Shown here one piece after another: positions 32,717 to 41,192 of a DNA stretch of 42,180 bases. The DNA lies in NCBI GenBank assembly GCA_020629635.1, contig JAHDCX010000023.1:1-42180 (forward strand), in the 5' to 3' direction. The notes under the pieces are model-generated. The model was not told the DNA's origin and did not search any database. It saw only the letters and a list, made by a program, of their open reading frames with translations. Position 1 is the first letter of the stretch. Every line of letters starts with the position of its first letter. This DNA is from Acidimicrobiales bacterium (lineage in GTDB: Bacteria > Actinomycetota > Acidimicrobiia > Acidimicrobiales > SHLQ01). The position numbers were made by a program, and so were the translations under genes.

Positions 32717-33516
32717 ACCATCTCCCGGGGGAGTTTGAGAAGGAACGCCGCACCCTTTCCGAGGGACGTGTCGACGGCCACGGTGCCACCATGAAGCGAC
32801 GCAATCGTCTCGACGATCGTCAACCCAAGACCCGTGCCGCCGGAATGCGATACGAACTGGCGAAACGAACGCTTGCGTTCTTCAGGGCTCATTCCCGCGC
32901 CATCATCCCAAACCGAGATCACGATCTCGCGTTCGTTCTGGAATGTCCGCAACGTGACGGTGCCACCGACGGAGGTATGCCGAATCGCGTTCTGCACCAG
33001 GTTCGTGATCGCTTGGCGCAGCAGCGCCTCGTCGACCATCGCCAGCGACAGCACCCGCGGGTAGTCGAGCGCGAGTTGTTGGTCTCGGAGTTCGGCGAGG
33101 CGACGCATCGACCGCCAGACCTCCTGAACAACGTCGCGGACGTCGGTCGGCGCAAGATGGATCGAGAAGACGCCGGCTTGCAGCCGGGTCTCCGTCAAGA
33201 TGTTGTCGGCCAAGAGAAGCATTCGGGCGGTCGACTGGTCGATCTCGCCCAAGAACGCACGCTGATCACCAGACAATGGGCCCGGCACCTCCGAGAGCAT
33301 CATCTCCGTCGTTGCGGTGATGAGCGCCAACGGGGTTTTGATCTCATGAGCCAGAACGGAGTACTGCTCGCTTCTTGTCGCGAGGCGGGTCCGAGCCGAG
33401 CTCAGCTCGCGACGCGTTCGATACAGGGCCAGCGCCACGAGGGTGAGCGCAACTCCCAGGGCAATGGCGAGTGCGGTGATCGGAGGCTCCTTTGCCAGCT
33501 TCGCTGATCCTGCCAC
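32713..33516 (-). CDS. Histidine kinase with a single N-terminal membrane segment
   Basis: 267 residues, GTG start. One hydrophobic span (13-32), then the dimerisation domain with H57 in SVLAHEIKTPLALI, then the ATPase domain: N176 in NLVQNAIRHTS, DDGAGMS, and GGTGLGLTIVE. There is no periplasmic loop, PAS, GAF or HAMP domain, so it cannot sense outside signals alone. Being 27 nt from the transporter ATPase gene, it may read the transporter's state. The start could be a few codons later; the span is kept in either case. Confidence 0.9.
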   Translation of the reverse strand: MAGSAKLAKEPPITALAIALGVALTLVALALYRTRRELSSARTRLATRSEQYSVLAHEIKTPLALITATTEMMLSEVPGPLSGDQRAFLGEIDQSTARMLLLADNILTETRLQAGVFSIHLAPTDVRDVVQEVWRSMRRLAELRDQQLALDYPRVLSLAMVDEALLRQAITNLVQNAIRHTSVGGTVTLRTFQNEREIVISVWDDGAGMSPEERKRSFRQFVSHSGGTGLGLTIVETIASLHGGTVAVDTSLGKGAAFLLKLPREMV

Positions 33517-33543
33517 ACGGCTCGAGGGCGATGCCCCCTCGCG

Positions 33544-34707
33544 TCATGGTCGGGGCTTCACCGCGAGAAGCGCATCGGCATGCACCATTGCGAGCACACC
33601 GTCACCCTCGCCTGGCAGATCACCAACGCTGTCCCGCGCCAACGAGTGGCTGCGCATCGCCTCCAGCAACGTGCCGTCGTTCAGCTCGACCGTGAACTGT
33701 GTTGCGGCGCCGAGGTACTCGATGCGGCGAACCCAACCCGGCGCCTGGATGTGGCGATCCTTCGCAGTGATGTTGCGGTCGTTGGGCGAGTCGAGAGGAG
33801 TCAGCGTCACGTCTTCGGGCCGAAGCACGAGGACAAAGTCTTCGTCCAAGCCGCCCGGATCGTGGAGCTGCAGGTGGGTGCCGAGGACCGAGACCGACAG
33901 GCCTTCCGAGGATCGCTTGAGTGCACTCGCCCGCAACACATTCGCCTTGCCGATGAAGTCGGCGACGAACAGCGTCGCCGGTCGGCGATAGATCTCGTGA
34001 GGCGCACCGACTTGTTCGATCCGGCCCTCGCTCATCACGACGATCCGATCAGACATCGCCATCGCTTCTGTCTGGTCGTGCGTCACGTACACACTCGTGA
34101 TGCCCAACTGCTGCTGGATGCGCCGCAGTTCCGAGCGCATCTGTTCGCGAAGGCGAGCGTCCAGATTGGAGAGCGGCTCGTCGAAGAGCAGGACCCGCGG
34201 ACGGATCACGACCGACCGTGCGAGTGCGACCCGCTGCTGCTGGCCACCGGACAATTGCGTCGGGAGCCGCTGCTCGAGTCCAGCGAGATCCATGATCGAC
34301 ATGACCACGCCGACTCGTTCTTCGATCTCGTCCCGTGGGGTCTTCGCAATCCGAAGTCCGTAGGCGATGTTCTCGAACACCGTGAGGTGCGGAAAGAGGG
34401 CGTAGCTCTGGAACACCATCGCCATCGGACGCTTGTTCGCGGGCACGTCGTTGATCGGCTCGCCATCGAGCGCCACGACACCGGCCGTGGGCTGTTCGAA
34501 ACCGGCCAGTATCCGCAACAGGGTGGTCTTTCCGCATCCCGACGGCCCGAGGATCGTCAAGAACTCACCGTCATGGATCTGGAGGTCGATCGACTTCAAC
34601 GCCTCGTGCCGACCGCGCTTGGTATCGAAGACCTTTTGGACCCCGGACACTTCGACGACGCTCGACTCGACGCTCGTTCGGATCGGAACGCTCGGTGCAG
34701 CGGTCAT
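33544..34707 (-). CDS. ABC transporter ATPase, FbpC/PotA type
   Basis: 387 residues from ATG 34707 with AAGGAG 7 nt upstream; it overlaps the permease stop (ATGA). Walker A GPSGCGKTT, Q-loop MVFQSYALFP, signature LSGGQQQRVALARS, Walker B VLLFDEPLSNLD and switch VYVTHDQTEAM are all present, plus a C-terminal TOBE region (FVLVLRPEDVTL). It powers import by the two-domain permease at 34704-36410. The family includes Fe3+, polyamine and phosphonate importers; substrate not fixed by this subunit. Confidence 0.95.
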   Translation of the reverse strand: MTAAPSVPIRTSVESSVVEVSGVQKVFDTKRGRHEALKSIDLQIHDGEFLTILGPSGCGKTTLLRILAGFEQPTAGVVALDGEPINDVPANKRPMAMVFQSYALFPHLTVFENIAYGLRIAKTPRDEIEERVGVVMSIMDLAGLEQRLPTQLSGGQQQRVALARSVVIRPRVLLFDEPLSNLDARLREQMRSELRRIQQQLGITSVYVTHDQTEAMAMSDRIVVMSEGRIEQVGAPHEIYRRPATLFVADFIGKANVLRASALKRSSEGLSVSVLGTHLQLHDPGGLDEDFVLVLRPEDVTLTPLDSPNDRNITAKDRHIQAPGWVRRIEYLGAATQFTVELNDGTLLEAMRSHSLARDSVGDLPGEGDGVLAMVHADALLAVKPRP

Positions 34708-36410
34708 GATGAGCTCCTTTTTGCAAGCGCGTTCGCGTCGGACCGGAACCCGGTCGTCGCCGCAAGCACGCCGATGGCGAACAGAACAACGGTGACGAGG
34801 ACCACGCTGTAGGCAGCGGCGTTGCCGAAGCGCCCCTGGTCTGCCTCGTTGAGAATCTGCGCAGTCATAATTCGCCATTGCGGCGTGACGAGGAAGATGA
34901 TCGGCGACAACGACGTCATCGATCGGGCAAAGCTCCAGACGAGACCGGAGAACATCGCCGGCCGGATCAGCGGGAGGATGATCTTGCGAAAGGTCTGGGC
35001 TTGAGTCGCACCCAAGCTGATCGACGCCTCCTCGAGCGTGCCCGACAGCTGATTCAGTGCGCCCACGGCCACGCGCACCACGCCGGGCAGGCTGCGGATC
35101 GTGAAGGCGAGGACGAGGATGGCTGCGGTGCCCGTCAGTTCCGGGATGAGACCCCCGAGGAGCGGCTCGTTGTACGCCAACAGCAGGCCAATGCCGATGA
35201 TCGTGCCCGGCACGGCCACACCAAGCACCGAGGCGAAGTCCAACAGGGAACGACCGCGAAAGTCCCGCTGCGTGATCACGAACGCAATGATCAGACCAGC
35301 GATCGCCGAGATGGGCGTGGCAATGAGCGCGAGTCGGATCGTGTCAAAGAGTGCTTCACGACCGGCACCTCGGAGCACCAGCAAGATGTTGTCGAACGTC
35401 GGGGAGAAGTTGATGTTCCAGACCTTTGTGAACGCCCCGACCACGATGTAGCCGTAGATCAAGACGATCGAGGCAGCGATCACCGTCGCCGACCCGACCA
35501 GCGGGAGACGAACGCTTTGCTGCTCGATCGGCTTCGGTTCGCCGACAGGCTTTCCGGTCACCGTGATGTATTCGCGCTTGCGTAGCCAGAAGTACTGGGT
35601 GCCAAAGACGAGCAGCGACGGAACCAACAGCATCACGGAGAACACGGCAGCCTTGTCGAGGTTGAATTCGCCAATGATCGCCAAGTAGATCCGGCTTGCG
35701 AGCACGTCGTAGCCGCCACCGAGCAGCACCGCGTTGCCGAGGTCGGCGATCGCCGAAACGAACAACAACAGAAACGAGTTGGCGATACCTGGCGCGAGCA
35801 GCGGGAGGATCACCGTCCGGAACCGGTAGGTCAGCGTGCCGCCGAGGTCGGTGGCGGCTTCTTCGAGCGCACTGTCGAATGCCTGCAACATCCCGACGAA
35901 GTTCAGATACGCGACAGGCATGAACGAGATACTCAAGGCGATCAGCAACCCGTCCAACCCGGTGATGTCATAGCGAAGGCCAAACAGCTCCTTGGAGATC
36001 AATCCGCTGCGTCCGAAGAGCGTGAGTACCGACATTGCGACGGCAAACGGCGGAGAGATCACGGGTATCAGCGTGATCAGGTGCAGGGTGCGCTTGAAGC
36101 GCACATCGGTCCTGACCTGGACGAGGGCCATGACCAACCCGGCGATCGTCCCGATCACGCCGACCAATGCACCGAGGATCATCGTGTTCCGGATGGTCGA
36201 GACGGTCTTGTTCGCCCCGGCAAGGCGGTCCCACTCCGTCTGCCCATCTGCCCCGAGCGAACGGCCGATGATCTCGGCAGTCGGGTAGACGACGAACCCG
36301 ACGATGATCATGACGGACACGAACGCGGCCAAGCCAAACGCACCTTGGGCTCGTATCCGGCGGATCAACGGGGCGACCGGCGTACGTCGTGGTCGCTGGA
36401 GTGTGGTCAC
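34704..36410 (-). CDS. ABC transporter permease, two fused domains (FbpB type)
   Basis: 568 residues from GTG 36410 with AAAGG upstream; the frame stays open above it but crosses into the substrate-binding gene region. About 12 spans in two halves. Each half carries the EAA loop that docks on the ATPase: EEAATDLGGTLTYRFRTVIL and EEASISLGATQAQTFRKIIL. The fused arrangement is characteristic of Fe3+-type importers (FbpB, SfuB). Overlaps the ATPase gene by 4 bp and follows the binding-protein gene after an 88-nt gap holding a hairpin. Confidence 0.94.
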   Translation of the reverse strand: MTTLQRPRRTPVAPLIRRIRAQGAFGLAAFVSVMIIVGFVVYPTAEIIGRSLGADGQTEWDRLAGANKTVSTIRNTMILGALVGVIGTIAGLVMALVQVRTDVRFKRTLHLITLIPVISPPFAVAMSVLTLFGRSGLISKELFGLRYDITGLDGLLIALSISFMPVAYLNFVGMLQAFDSALEEAATDLGGTLTYRFRTVILPLLAPGIANSFLLLFVSAIADLGNAVLLGGGYDVLASRIYLAIIGEFNLDKAAVFSVMLLVPSLLVFGTQYFWLRKREYITVTGKPVGEPKPIEQQSVRLPLVGSATVIAASIVLIYGYIVVGAFTKVWNINFSPTFDNILLVLRGAGREALFDTIRLALIATPISAIAGLIIAFVITQRDFRGRSLLDFASVLGVAVPGTIIGIGLLLAYNEPLLGGLIPELTGTAAILVLAFTIRSLPGVVRVAVGALNQLSGTLEEASISLGATQAQTFRKIILPLIRPAMFSGLVWSFARSMTSLSPIIFLVTPQWRIMTAQILNEADQGRFGNAAAYSVVLVTVVLFAIGVLAATTGFRSDANALAKRSSS

Positions 36411-36463
36411 AGGTTGCCTTTCATCGAGACGGAGGAGCGAGCGAGAGGGACAGCGCTTCGGAG

Positions 36464-36480
36464 GGGGACAGCGCTGCCCC
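36464..36480 (-). other. Near-palindromic hairpin between binding protein and permease genes
   Basis: GGGGACAGCGCTGCCCC can fold on itself and is preceded by a second AGCGCT copy at 36451-36456 inside the direct repeat GGGACAGCGCT. In many importer operons such hairpins protect the 5' part of the mRNA or partly stop transcription so that binding protein exceeds permease. Confidence 0.45.
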
Positions 36481-36498
36481 TTTGTTCGCGCGGTGCGT

Positions 36499-37674
36499 CT
36501 ATTCGGGGGCGTCAGCCCCGCCGCGGACCTCGTTGGCGAACCGCTCCGGGAAGTCGCCAGCTCGAAGATCTTCGGCCAGCTGTGCCGAGTAACCATCGGC
36601 CAGCGGAACGTCGCTCAACGCAATCGCTTGTTCTGGGACGGCAGCGTCTGGGTGGGACGGAATCTGGAATGAGTTCACCGTGGCCGCAATCTCTTGTGCC
36701 TGTGGAGTCAACGCCCAGTCGACGAAGGCCTTGGCCGCCTCGGGGTGGGCGGCATTCGCGATGATCGAGACCTGGCCGACCTCAAAGCCCGTGCCTTCAG
36801 CCGGGAAGGACACGTCGAGGTCGACGCCCGTCTCGAGCTCGAACTTCACGCAGTCGTGGGCAAAGATCACCGACGCCCCAACCTCGCCCTGAGCCGCCAT
36901 ACGGCCGGGGGCCGAACCGCTGCGGGTGTACTGGAAGATGCTGCTGTCGAGTTGCTTCAGGTATTCGAGCGCCGAGTCTTCGCTGCCTCGAAGCGCCACG
37001 AGGTTGGCCGCAGCCGTGGCTGCAGTGCCCGACGTCCGTTGGTCGGCCATGGCGATGTTGTCTTCGAACGCCGGATCGAGCAGGTCGTCGTAGGACTGCG
37101 GTGCGCTGATGCCGGCGTCTGCGAGGAATTCGGCGTTCGAGCAGAAACCCAACGCACCAACGTAGATGCCGGTCCAGGTTCCGTCGCCCGACTGGAGCTC
37201 TGGCGGAATGTCGGCCGCGTTTGGCGAGACGTACGGCTCGATGAAACCGTTCTGCGCTGCCGTCGCCGGACCGAGGCTCGGCCCGCCGAACCACACGTCG
37301 AACGACGGGTCATCACCCTCCGCTTCCAAGCGGGCGATCGCTTCCCCGGTGGACAGGCGCACGTACTCGGCGTTCACGCCCGTGGTCTCGGAGAACGCCT
37401 CGGTCGCGGCCTCGCACCACTCCTCTTGCGGCGTGCACAAGATGATGAGGTCGTCCTCGAGCACTGGTGCGTCGGACGCAGCGTCGGATGTTGGCTCTTC
37501 GGCGTCGTCGTCTACCGACGCGGTGTCGGCGGCCGTCGTATCCGGTGATTGTTCGGCTTCTTCGGTTTGCGTCGCCCCTTCGGTTGCGGTCGGGTCGGAC
37601 TCGGCATCCGAGCCGCACGCAACGGCGACGAGTGCCAGTGCCGCAATGAGAGATATTTGTCGAAAGCGTCCCAT
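36499..37674 (-). CDS. ABC transporter substrate-binding lipoprotein, Fe3+/phosphonate class
   Basis: 391 residues, GGGAGGA upstream of the ATG. Lipobox LVAVACGS (Cys20), an acidic linker to about residue 70, then a periplasmic-binding fold: DLIILCTPQEEWCEAA, VNAEYVRLSTGEAIARLEAE, VWFGGPSLG, WTGIYVGALGFCSN. This matches the class-1 iron/AfuA-like binding proteins. Fe3+ coordinating tyrosines cannot be assigned by eye, so phosphonate, sugar phosphate or polyamine remain possible. First gene of the five-gene operon. Confidence 0.88.
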   Translation of the reverse strand: MGRFRQISLIAALALVAVACGSDAESDPTATEGATQTEEAEQSPDTTAADTASVDDDAEEPTSDAASDAPVLEDDLIILCTPQEEWCEAATEAFSETTGVNAEYVRLSTGEAIARLEAEGDDPSFDVWFGGPSLGPATAAQNGFIEPYVSPNAADIPPELQSGDGTWTGIYVGALGFCSNAEFLADAGISAPQSYDDLLDPAFEDNIAMADQRTSGTAATAAANLVALRGSEDSALEYLKQLDSSIFQYTRSGSAPGRMAAQGEVGASVIFAHDCVKFELETGVDLDVSFPAEGTGFEVGQVSIIANAAHPEAAKAFVDWALTPQAQEIAATVNSFQIPSHPDAAVPEQAIALSDVPLADGYSAQLAEDLRAGDFPERFANEVRGGADAPE

Positions 37675-37887
37675 GGGACGTCCTCCCCCTGAGTCGGGAT
37701 GGGTCGGCGGAACCCGCCCATCGGTTCACGGCTCACGTTCCTCGACAACGCCGACAACATCCATGGCTACCAGGTCGCAGGTGGGTCGCAGGAAAGTCGC
37801 GAGACCCCGACGTATGACCACGAATGCGGCGAGTCAGAGGACGTCGCCAGATTCGACATGCGACGTTCGCCGAAGAAGGGTATTCAG

Positions 37888-38467
37888 ATGAGGTCGACCC
37901 ATGTACTGGTGGTCGAACGCTGTTGGCGGGCACGACCGTGGCTGGCCGTAACGATCGCCGTGTTCAGCGGACTCGCGTTCGTCATATTGATGGTGGCGGC
38001 CTGGACGGCGTCAGGAGGAGAGCGGGTGGCCTCTGCCGTGCTCGCCACGGTTGTCGGCCTCGTACTCCCCGCCGCAGTTCTCGCGCTCGCATGTCGCGTC
38101 GAGATCGCTGGTGATGAGCTTCGAGCGGGCGTCTGGCCGGTCGCGTCGGTCGCCGTTCCTGTCGCGGCGATCGTCTCGGTACAGGTCATCCGGCGGTCCT
38201 CCCCGACGGTGAAGGACTTTGGCGGATACGGAGTGAAGCGACGCGGTGAGGACGTGCTGCTCGGATTCTCGAGCGACCCTGAGTACCCCGAAGTGCGCTA
38301 CACCACTCCAAACACCGGTCCATCGTGTGCTCATACTGGCCGTCGGACCAAAGGAAGCGATCCTTCGGGCAATCGAGGCATGCGGGCGGTGCCCTCACTC
38401 AAGAACGACAGCCCACGCCATGATCTCCAGCTCGGGCAGGTCCTCTCGCCCCAACTCGTTGAGGTAG
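37888..38467 (+). pseudogene. Membrane protein with PH-like C-terminus, frameshifted near the end
   Basis: ATG 37888 with GAAGAAGGG upstream. Two membrane spans (about 20-45 and 52-72: LAVTIAVFSGLAFVILMVAAW) precede a small strand-rich domain (CRVEIAGDELRAGVWPV, VKDFGGYGVKRRGEDVLLGF), as in DUF3093-like proteins. Around 38325 the expected ending continues one frame over: HRVLILAVGPKEAILRAIEA, stopping at 38467. In the original frame the chain runs on for about 260 more codons that are merely antisense to the genes on the other strand. A one-base loss near GGTCCATCG explains it; a sequencing error cannot be ruled out. Confidence 0.6.
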
Positions 38468-38733
38468 CCCCACTCCTGGCCGATCATGCACAACCGCTCG
38501 CTGGGCAGCTGGGGCAACATCGCGTCGACATGGGCCCGCCGGCCGCGATCGCCTTTGACGGAGCGCAATTCCTTCAGCTCGTCCTTCGTCAACAACGCGA
38601 ACATGCCCGACGTCCCGCCGACCGAATCGTTGGGCAACAGACGCTTCTCGAGAAGCAGCCGAGACGCGCTGGCCATCGACTGCGGAGCAGAAACATCTCC
38701 GTCTTCGAGCAGGGCAGACCCCGTTTGGATGTC
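38395..38733 (-). pseudogene. Second part of the TAA-split gene, or a separate small gene
   Basis: Continues in frame from the TAA: DIQTGSALLEDGDVSAPQSM, then LLLEKRLLPNDSVGGTSGMF, ALLTKDELKELRSVKGDRGR, ending in EIMAWAVVLE at TGA 38395. The first ATG is at 38676 and another at 38604 (MFALLTKDELKELR), which resembles the start of DUF1877-like proteins, so a separately translated gene is also possible. No ribosome site is obvious at either ATG. Overlaps convergently the end of the frameshifted gene at 37888-38467. Confidence 0.5.
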
Positions 38734-39072
38734 TTAGGCGACGAGATCCGCACACGACTCCACTGCGCGGGCGATCTCGGTGAGCGCAGAAACCGTCTCC
38801 TTGATCGGACCCGAAGACAAGCTCACCGTCATCGTGATCTGACCGGGATACCCAACCAGCTCGACATGAGACGTCGGATGCGAAAGCCGGCGATCGGTCA
38901 CTTCGATCGACGGCACGGCAGCCCGGGCTGCCCGAACGATGGACTTCCACTCGGCGTCCAGGTCGTCGGTCCACTCGGCCGTGCCGGCCACCGTCTCCGC
39001 CTCGATGCGCTGCATCGCCTCGTCCCAACGCCCACGCATCGACTCGGCCACGAAATACACGTCATGGGACAT
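38734..39072 (-). pseudogene. Hypothetical protein, first part of a gene split by an in-frame TAA
   Basis: 112 codons from ATG 39072, with AGAAGAGG upstream. It begins MSHDVYFVAESMRGRWDEAM and contains LSHPTSHVELVGYPGQITMT. It ends ...ESCADLVA then TAA (38734-38736), directly followed in the same frame by DIQTGSALLEDGD. Related proteins that I recall have a YDPQ-like motif here, so TAA probably replaced a Tyr codon (TAC/TAT). The product may still fold if the lost tail is dispensable. Family name not assigned. Confidence 0.6.
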
Positions 39073-39176
39073 GGCCCTCTTCTAGCCCAGATAGCCCAAC
39101 TCGACGCGCCCCGGACCTGACCGCGGGCACTCTCACGATGGCGACGACGACGAAACTGGCGGACTAGCTTTTCGTC

Positions 39177-39713
39177 ATGGGCGGAGTTCAGTGGGTTGTT
39201 GATGCAGCCTGGTGTGGATCGGTCGAAGCGAGCCTGCGGGCGGCTCATGATGAATTGATGGACCCGATGCGGTTGGCCGAGCTGCTCGGCCCGCCCGGCG
39301 ATCTCGAACTTCGTTGCATGTCCTTGCTTGAGATGTTCGAGTTCCTTCCGCCGGAATTTGCATCCGACGAACTCCGGGCGCTGCTCGAAACGGCGCAAGA
39401 AGACATTCAATCGAAAGGCGTTCCCACCACCCGCGATGCGGTGATGGCCGTCATGGCGGAGGACTTCGGTACTGGGTCCGTGCTGGACGTCGATCCCAGC
39501 TTGGCCGACGATTCGGCGGCCACTGTTCAAGCTGTCGAGCTTGACGCCAACGTGACGGAAGCGCTCTACGGCACCACGACACCTGCGCTTAGCGACGTCC
39601 TCGAGAACTCGTCTTGGCATCCAGAAGAGCGCAACACGTGTCGCTACGTGATCGCCCACGACCGGGGCGTGCCGACCGCTGTCGTATTCGCAGGGCTCAC
39701 GAGCGATCGCTGA
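39177..39713 (+). CDS. Hypothetical soluble protein
   Basis: 178 residues, no signal or membrane segment. TAGCTT (39165-39170) ends 6 nt before the ATG, fitting a leaderless mRNA. Helical N-terminal half (SLRAAHDELMDPMRLAELL, SLLEMFEFLPPEFASDELRA), then an acidic part (SLADDSAATVQAVELDANV) and a compact ending (ERNTCRYVIAHDRGVPTAVV). Family not recognised. Divergent from the TAA-split gene. Confidence 0.7.
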   Translation: MGGVQWVVDAAWCGSVEASLRAAHDELMDPMRLAELLGPPGDLELRCMSLLEMFEFLPPEFASDELRALLETAQEDIQSKGVPTTRDAVMAVMAEDFGTGSVLDVDPSLADDSAATVQAVELDANVTEALYGTTTPALSDVLENSSWHPEERNTCRYVIAHDRGVPTAVVFAGLTSDR

Positions 39714-39752
39714 TAGGTCGGGAGAGACACGTGGCGACATCGCCCGCCCTGC

Positions 39753-40025
39753 TCAGACGATCCGGAAGCTGGCCAAACCTTCGGCGGGGGCGTCGGTCAC
39801 GTCGACACTGCTCACCTTCGCCCACGTCGGGCCGCGGCGACACCAGGTGATCAGTTCGTCGATGACGTCGGGCGGACCTTCGGCGACCACCTCGACCGAC
39901 CCGTCGGGAAGGTTGCGGACGGTGCCCGCAACCCCGATCGACTCGGCGAAGCGGGCACAGTTGGCGCGGTAGCCGACTCCTTGGACCCGACCCCGCACGA
40001 TCATTCGCACGCGCCTCACCGTCAC
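39753..40025 (-). CDS. acyP: Acylphosphatase
   Basis: 90 residues, the normal size. GTG start at 40025 overlaps the stop of the VOC gene upstream (GTGA). The family signature GRVQGVGYR holds the catalytic Arg20, and Asn38 in TVRNLPDGSVEVVAEG is the second catalytic residue. Hydrolyses acyl phosphates such as acetyl or carbamoyl phosphate. Complete. Confidence 0.93.
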   Translation of the reverse strand: MTVRRVRMIVRGRVQGVGYRANCARFAESIGVAGTVRNLPDGSVEVVAEGPPDVIDELITWCRRGPTWAKVSSVDVTDAPAEGLASFRIV

Positions 40026-40375
40026 CCCAACCGCCGAGCGAACGAGATCTCGTTGGCGTCCGGGTCGGTCACGTGAAAGTACCGTTCGCCCCACGGCGCG
40101 TCGGCCGGCTCGGCGTGCGGTGTGTAGCCGGCATCGATCAGCGCCGCATGTACGTCGTCCGGGCTGGCGACATGGATGATGATCCGCCCCCACCCCGACG
40201 TCGGCGTGTACTCGTTAACCGTTTGCAGGTTCACGAAGGTGCCCCCGCCTGCCTTGAGGGACGTGAAGGCCGCGTCGGGCCCGCCGTAGGCATACGCCAA
40301 ACCGGCGGCTTCCCAGAAGGCACAGGCGCGGGCCATGTCGGCGGTGTGGAATGTGATCGCATTCAGCCCCGACAT
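40022..40375 (-). CDS. VOC (glyoxalase-like) protein
   Basis: 117 residues from ATG 40375. Single beta-alpha-beta-beta-beta repeat pattern: LNAITFHTADMARACAFWEA, FTSLKAGGGTFVNLQ, GWGRIIIHVASPDDVHAAL, YFHVTDPDANEISFAR. The His in TFH, the later His and the Glu in NEISF are at metal-binding positions. Substrate unknown; relatives include bleomycin-type resistance proteins and dioxygenases. Coupled to acyP. Confidence 0.85.
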   Translation of the reverse strand: MSGLNAITFHTADMARACAFWEAAGLAYAYGGPDAAFTSLKAGGGTFVNLQTVNEYTPTSGWGRIIIHVASPDDVHAALIDAGYTPHAEPADAPWGERYFHVTDPDANEISFARRLG

Positions 40376-40436
40376 GGCGGCTAACCGTAGTGCCGCCATC
40401 GGTCCGAACGCGTGGGCCCTGCCTAGGCTTGCGCCG

Positions 40437-40769
40437 ATGTCCGCCGTCGCCGAGTGCCCGATCTGCACCATGCCCGAGCCGCTGCTGGCTGTCGACGGAT
40501 TCGAATGCGCGACGTGCGGCCACGAGTGGATGACCGACCCCGACCCGGCCGATGCCGCAGGCGAGGTCCGAGACGTCAACGGCAACCTGCTCGCCGACGG
40601 CGACGACGTGGTCATCATCAAAGACCTCAAACTCGACGGCAAGGCCGGGGGCATCAAGGTCGGCACCAAGGTGAAGTCGATCCGGCTCATCCCCGGCGAC
40701 CATCCCATCGACGGCAAAGTCAACGGCCGGGGTGTGCTCATCATGGCCGACAAGGTGAAGAAGGCCTGA
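40437..40769 (+). CDS. PhnA/YjdM-family zinc-ribbon protein
   Basis: 110 residues from ATG 40437; TAGGCT ends 7 nt upstream (leaderless type). N-terminal zinc ribbon CPICTMPE ... FECATCGHEW, then the PhnA domain VRDVNGNLLADGDDVVIIKD and LDGKAGGIKVGTKVKSIRL with GKVNGRGVLIMADKVKK at the end. Despite its old name this family is not a proven phosphonoacetate hydrolase. Complete. Confidence 0.92.
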   Translation: MSAVAECPICTMPEPLLAVDGFECATCGHEWMTDPDPADAAGEVRDVNGNLLADGDDVVIIKDLKLDGKAGGIKVGTKVKSIRLIPGDHPIDGKVNGRGVLIMADKVKKA

Positions 40770-40782
40770 GGGCGCGCGTTCT

Positions 40783-41157
40783 ATGGCACTTGGTCGTCTC
40801 GCGCTCGTCACCCTCGATTGTCCCGATCCTGTGGCGCTTGCGCGCTTCTATCAGTCGCTGATCGGCGGCGAGATCGACGACAGGGGAGCGGTCGAACACG
40901 GGTGGGTGCAGCTCAACACCGGTTCGGGCACCAACGTCGGGTTCCAACGCAATGACACCTTCGTGCCGCCCGACTGGCCCGACGGCGCCCAGCAAGGGCA
41001 AGCGCACCTCGACATCGCACCGGACGACTACGACGCGGCGGTCGCGACCGTCGAGGCGCTCGGCGCCCGACGAGCTACGGTCCAACCCAGCCCGGAGCAC
41101 TGGATCGTCTACTTCGACCCGGCCGGCCACCCCTTCTGCCTCGTCAAGTACCCCTGA
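40783..41157 (+). CDS. VOC (glyoxalase-like) protein
   Basis: 124 residues, 13 nt after the PhnA-like gene. Pattern: LALVTLDCPDPVALARFYQS, WVQLNTGSGTNVGFQR, AHLDIAPDDYDAAVATVEAL, WIVYFDPAGHPFCLVKYP. The FDPAGHPFCLV ending is typical of actinobacterial VOC proteins. The metal-site His at the N-terminus is not obvious (TLD), so activity is uncertain. Confidence 0.87.
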   Translation: MALGRLALVTLDCPDPVALARFYQSLIGGEIDDRGAVEHGWVQLNTGSGTNVGFQRNDTFVPPDWPDGAQQGQAHLDIAPDDYDAAVATVEALGARRATVQPSPEHWIVYFDPAGHPFCLVKYP

Positions 41158-41192
41158 GCCTTAGCTCCTGAGCACGTCCCGGCGATGGCCCA

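Noticed and set aside
37699-39120. 473-codon plus-strand open frame
   Set aside because: Its second half is antisense to the 38395-39072 gene; only the 37888-38325 part has coding character.
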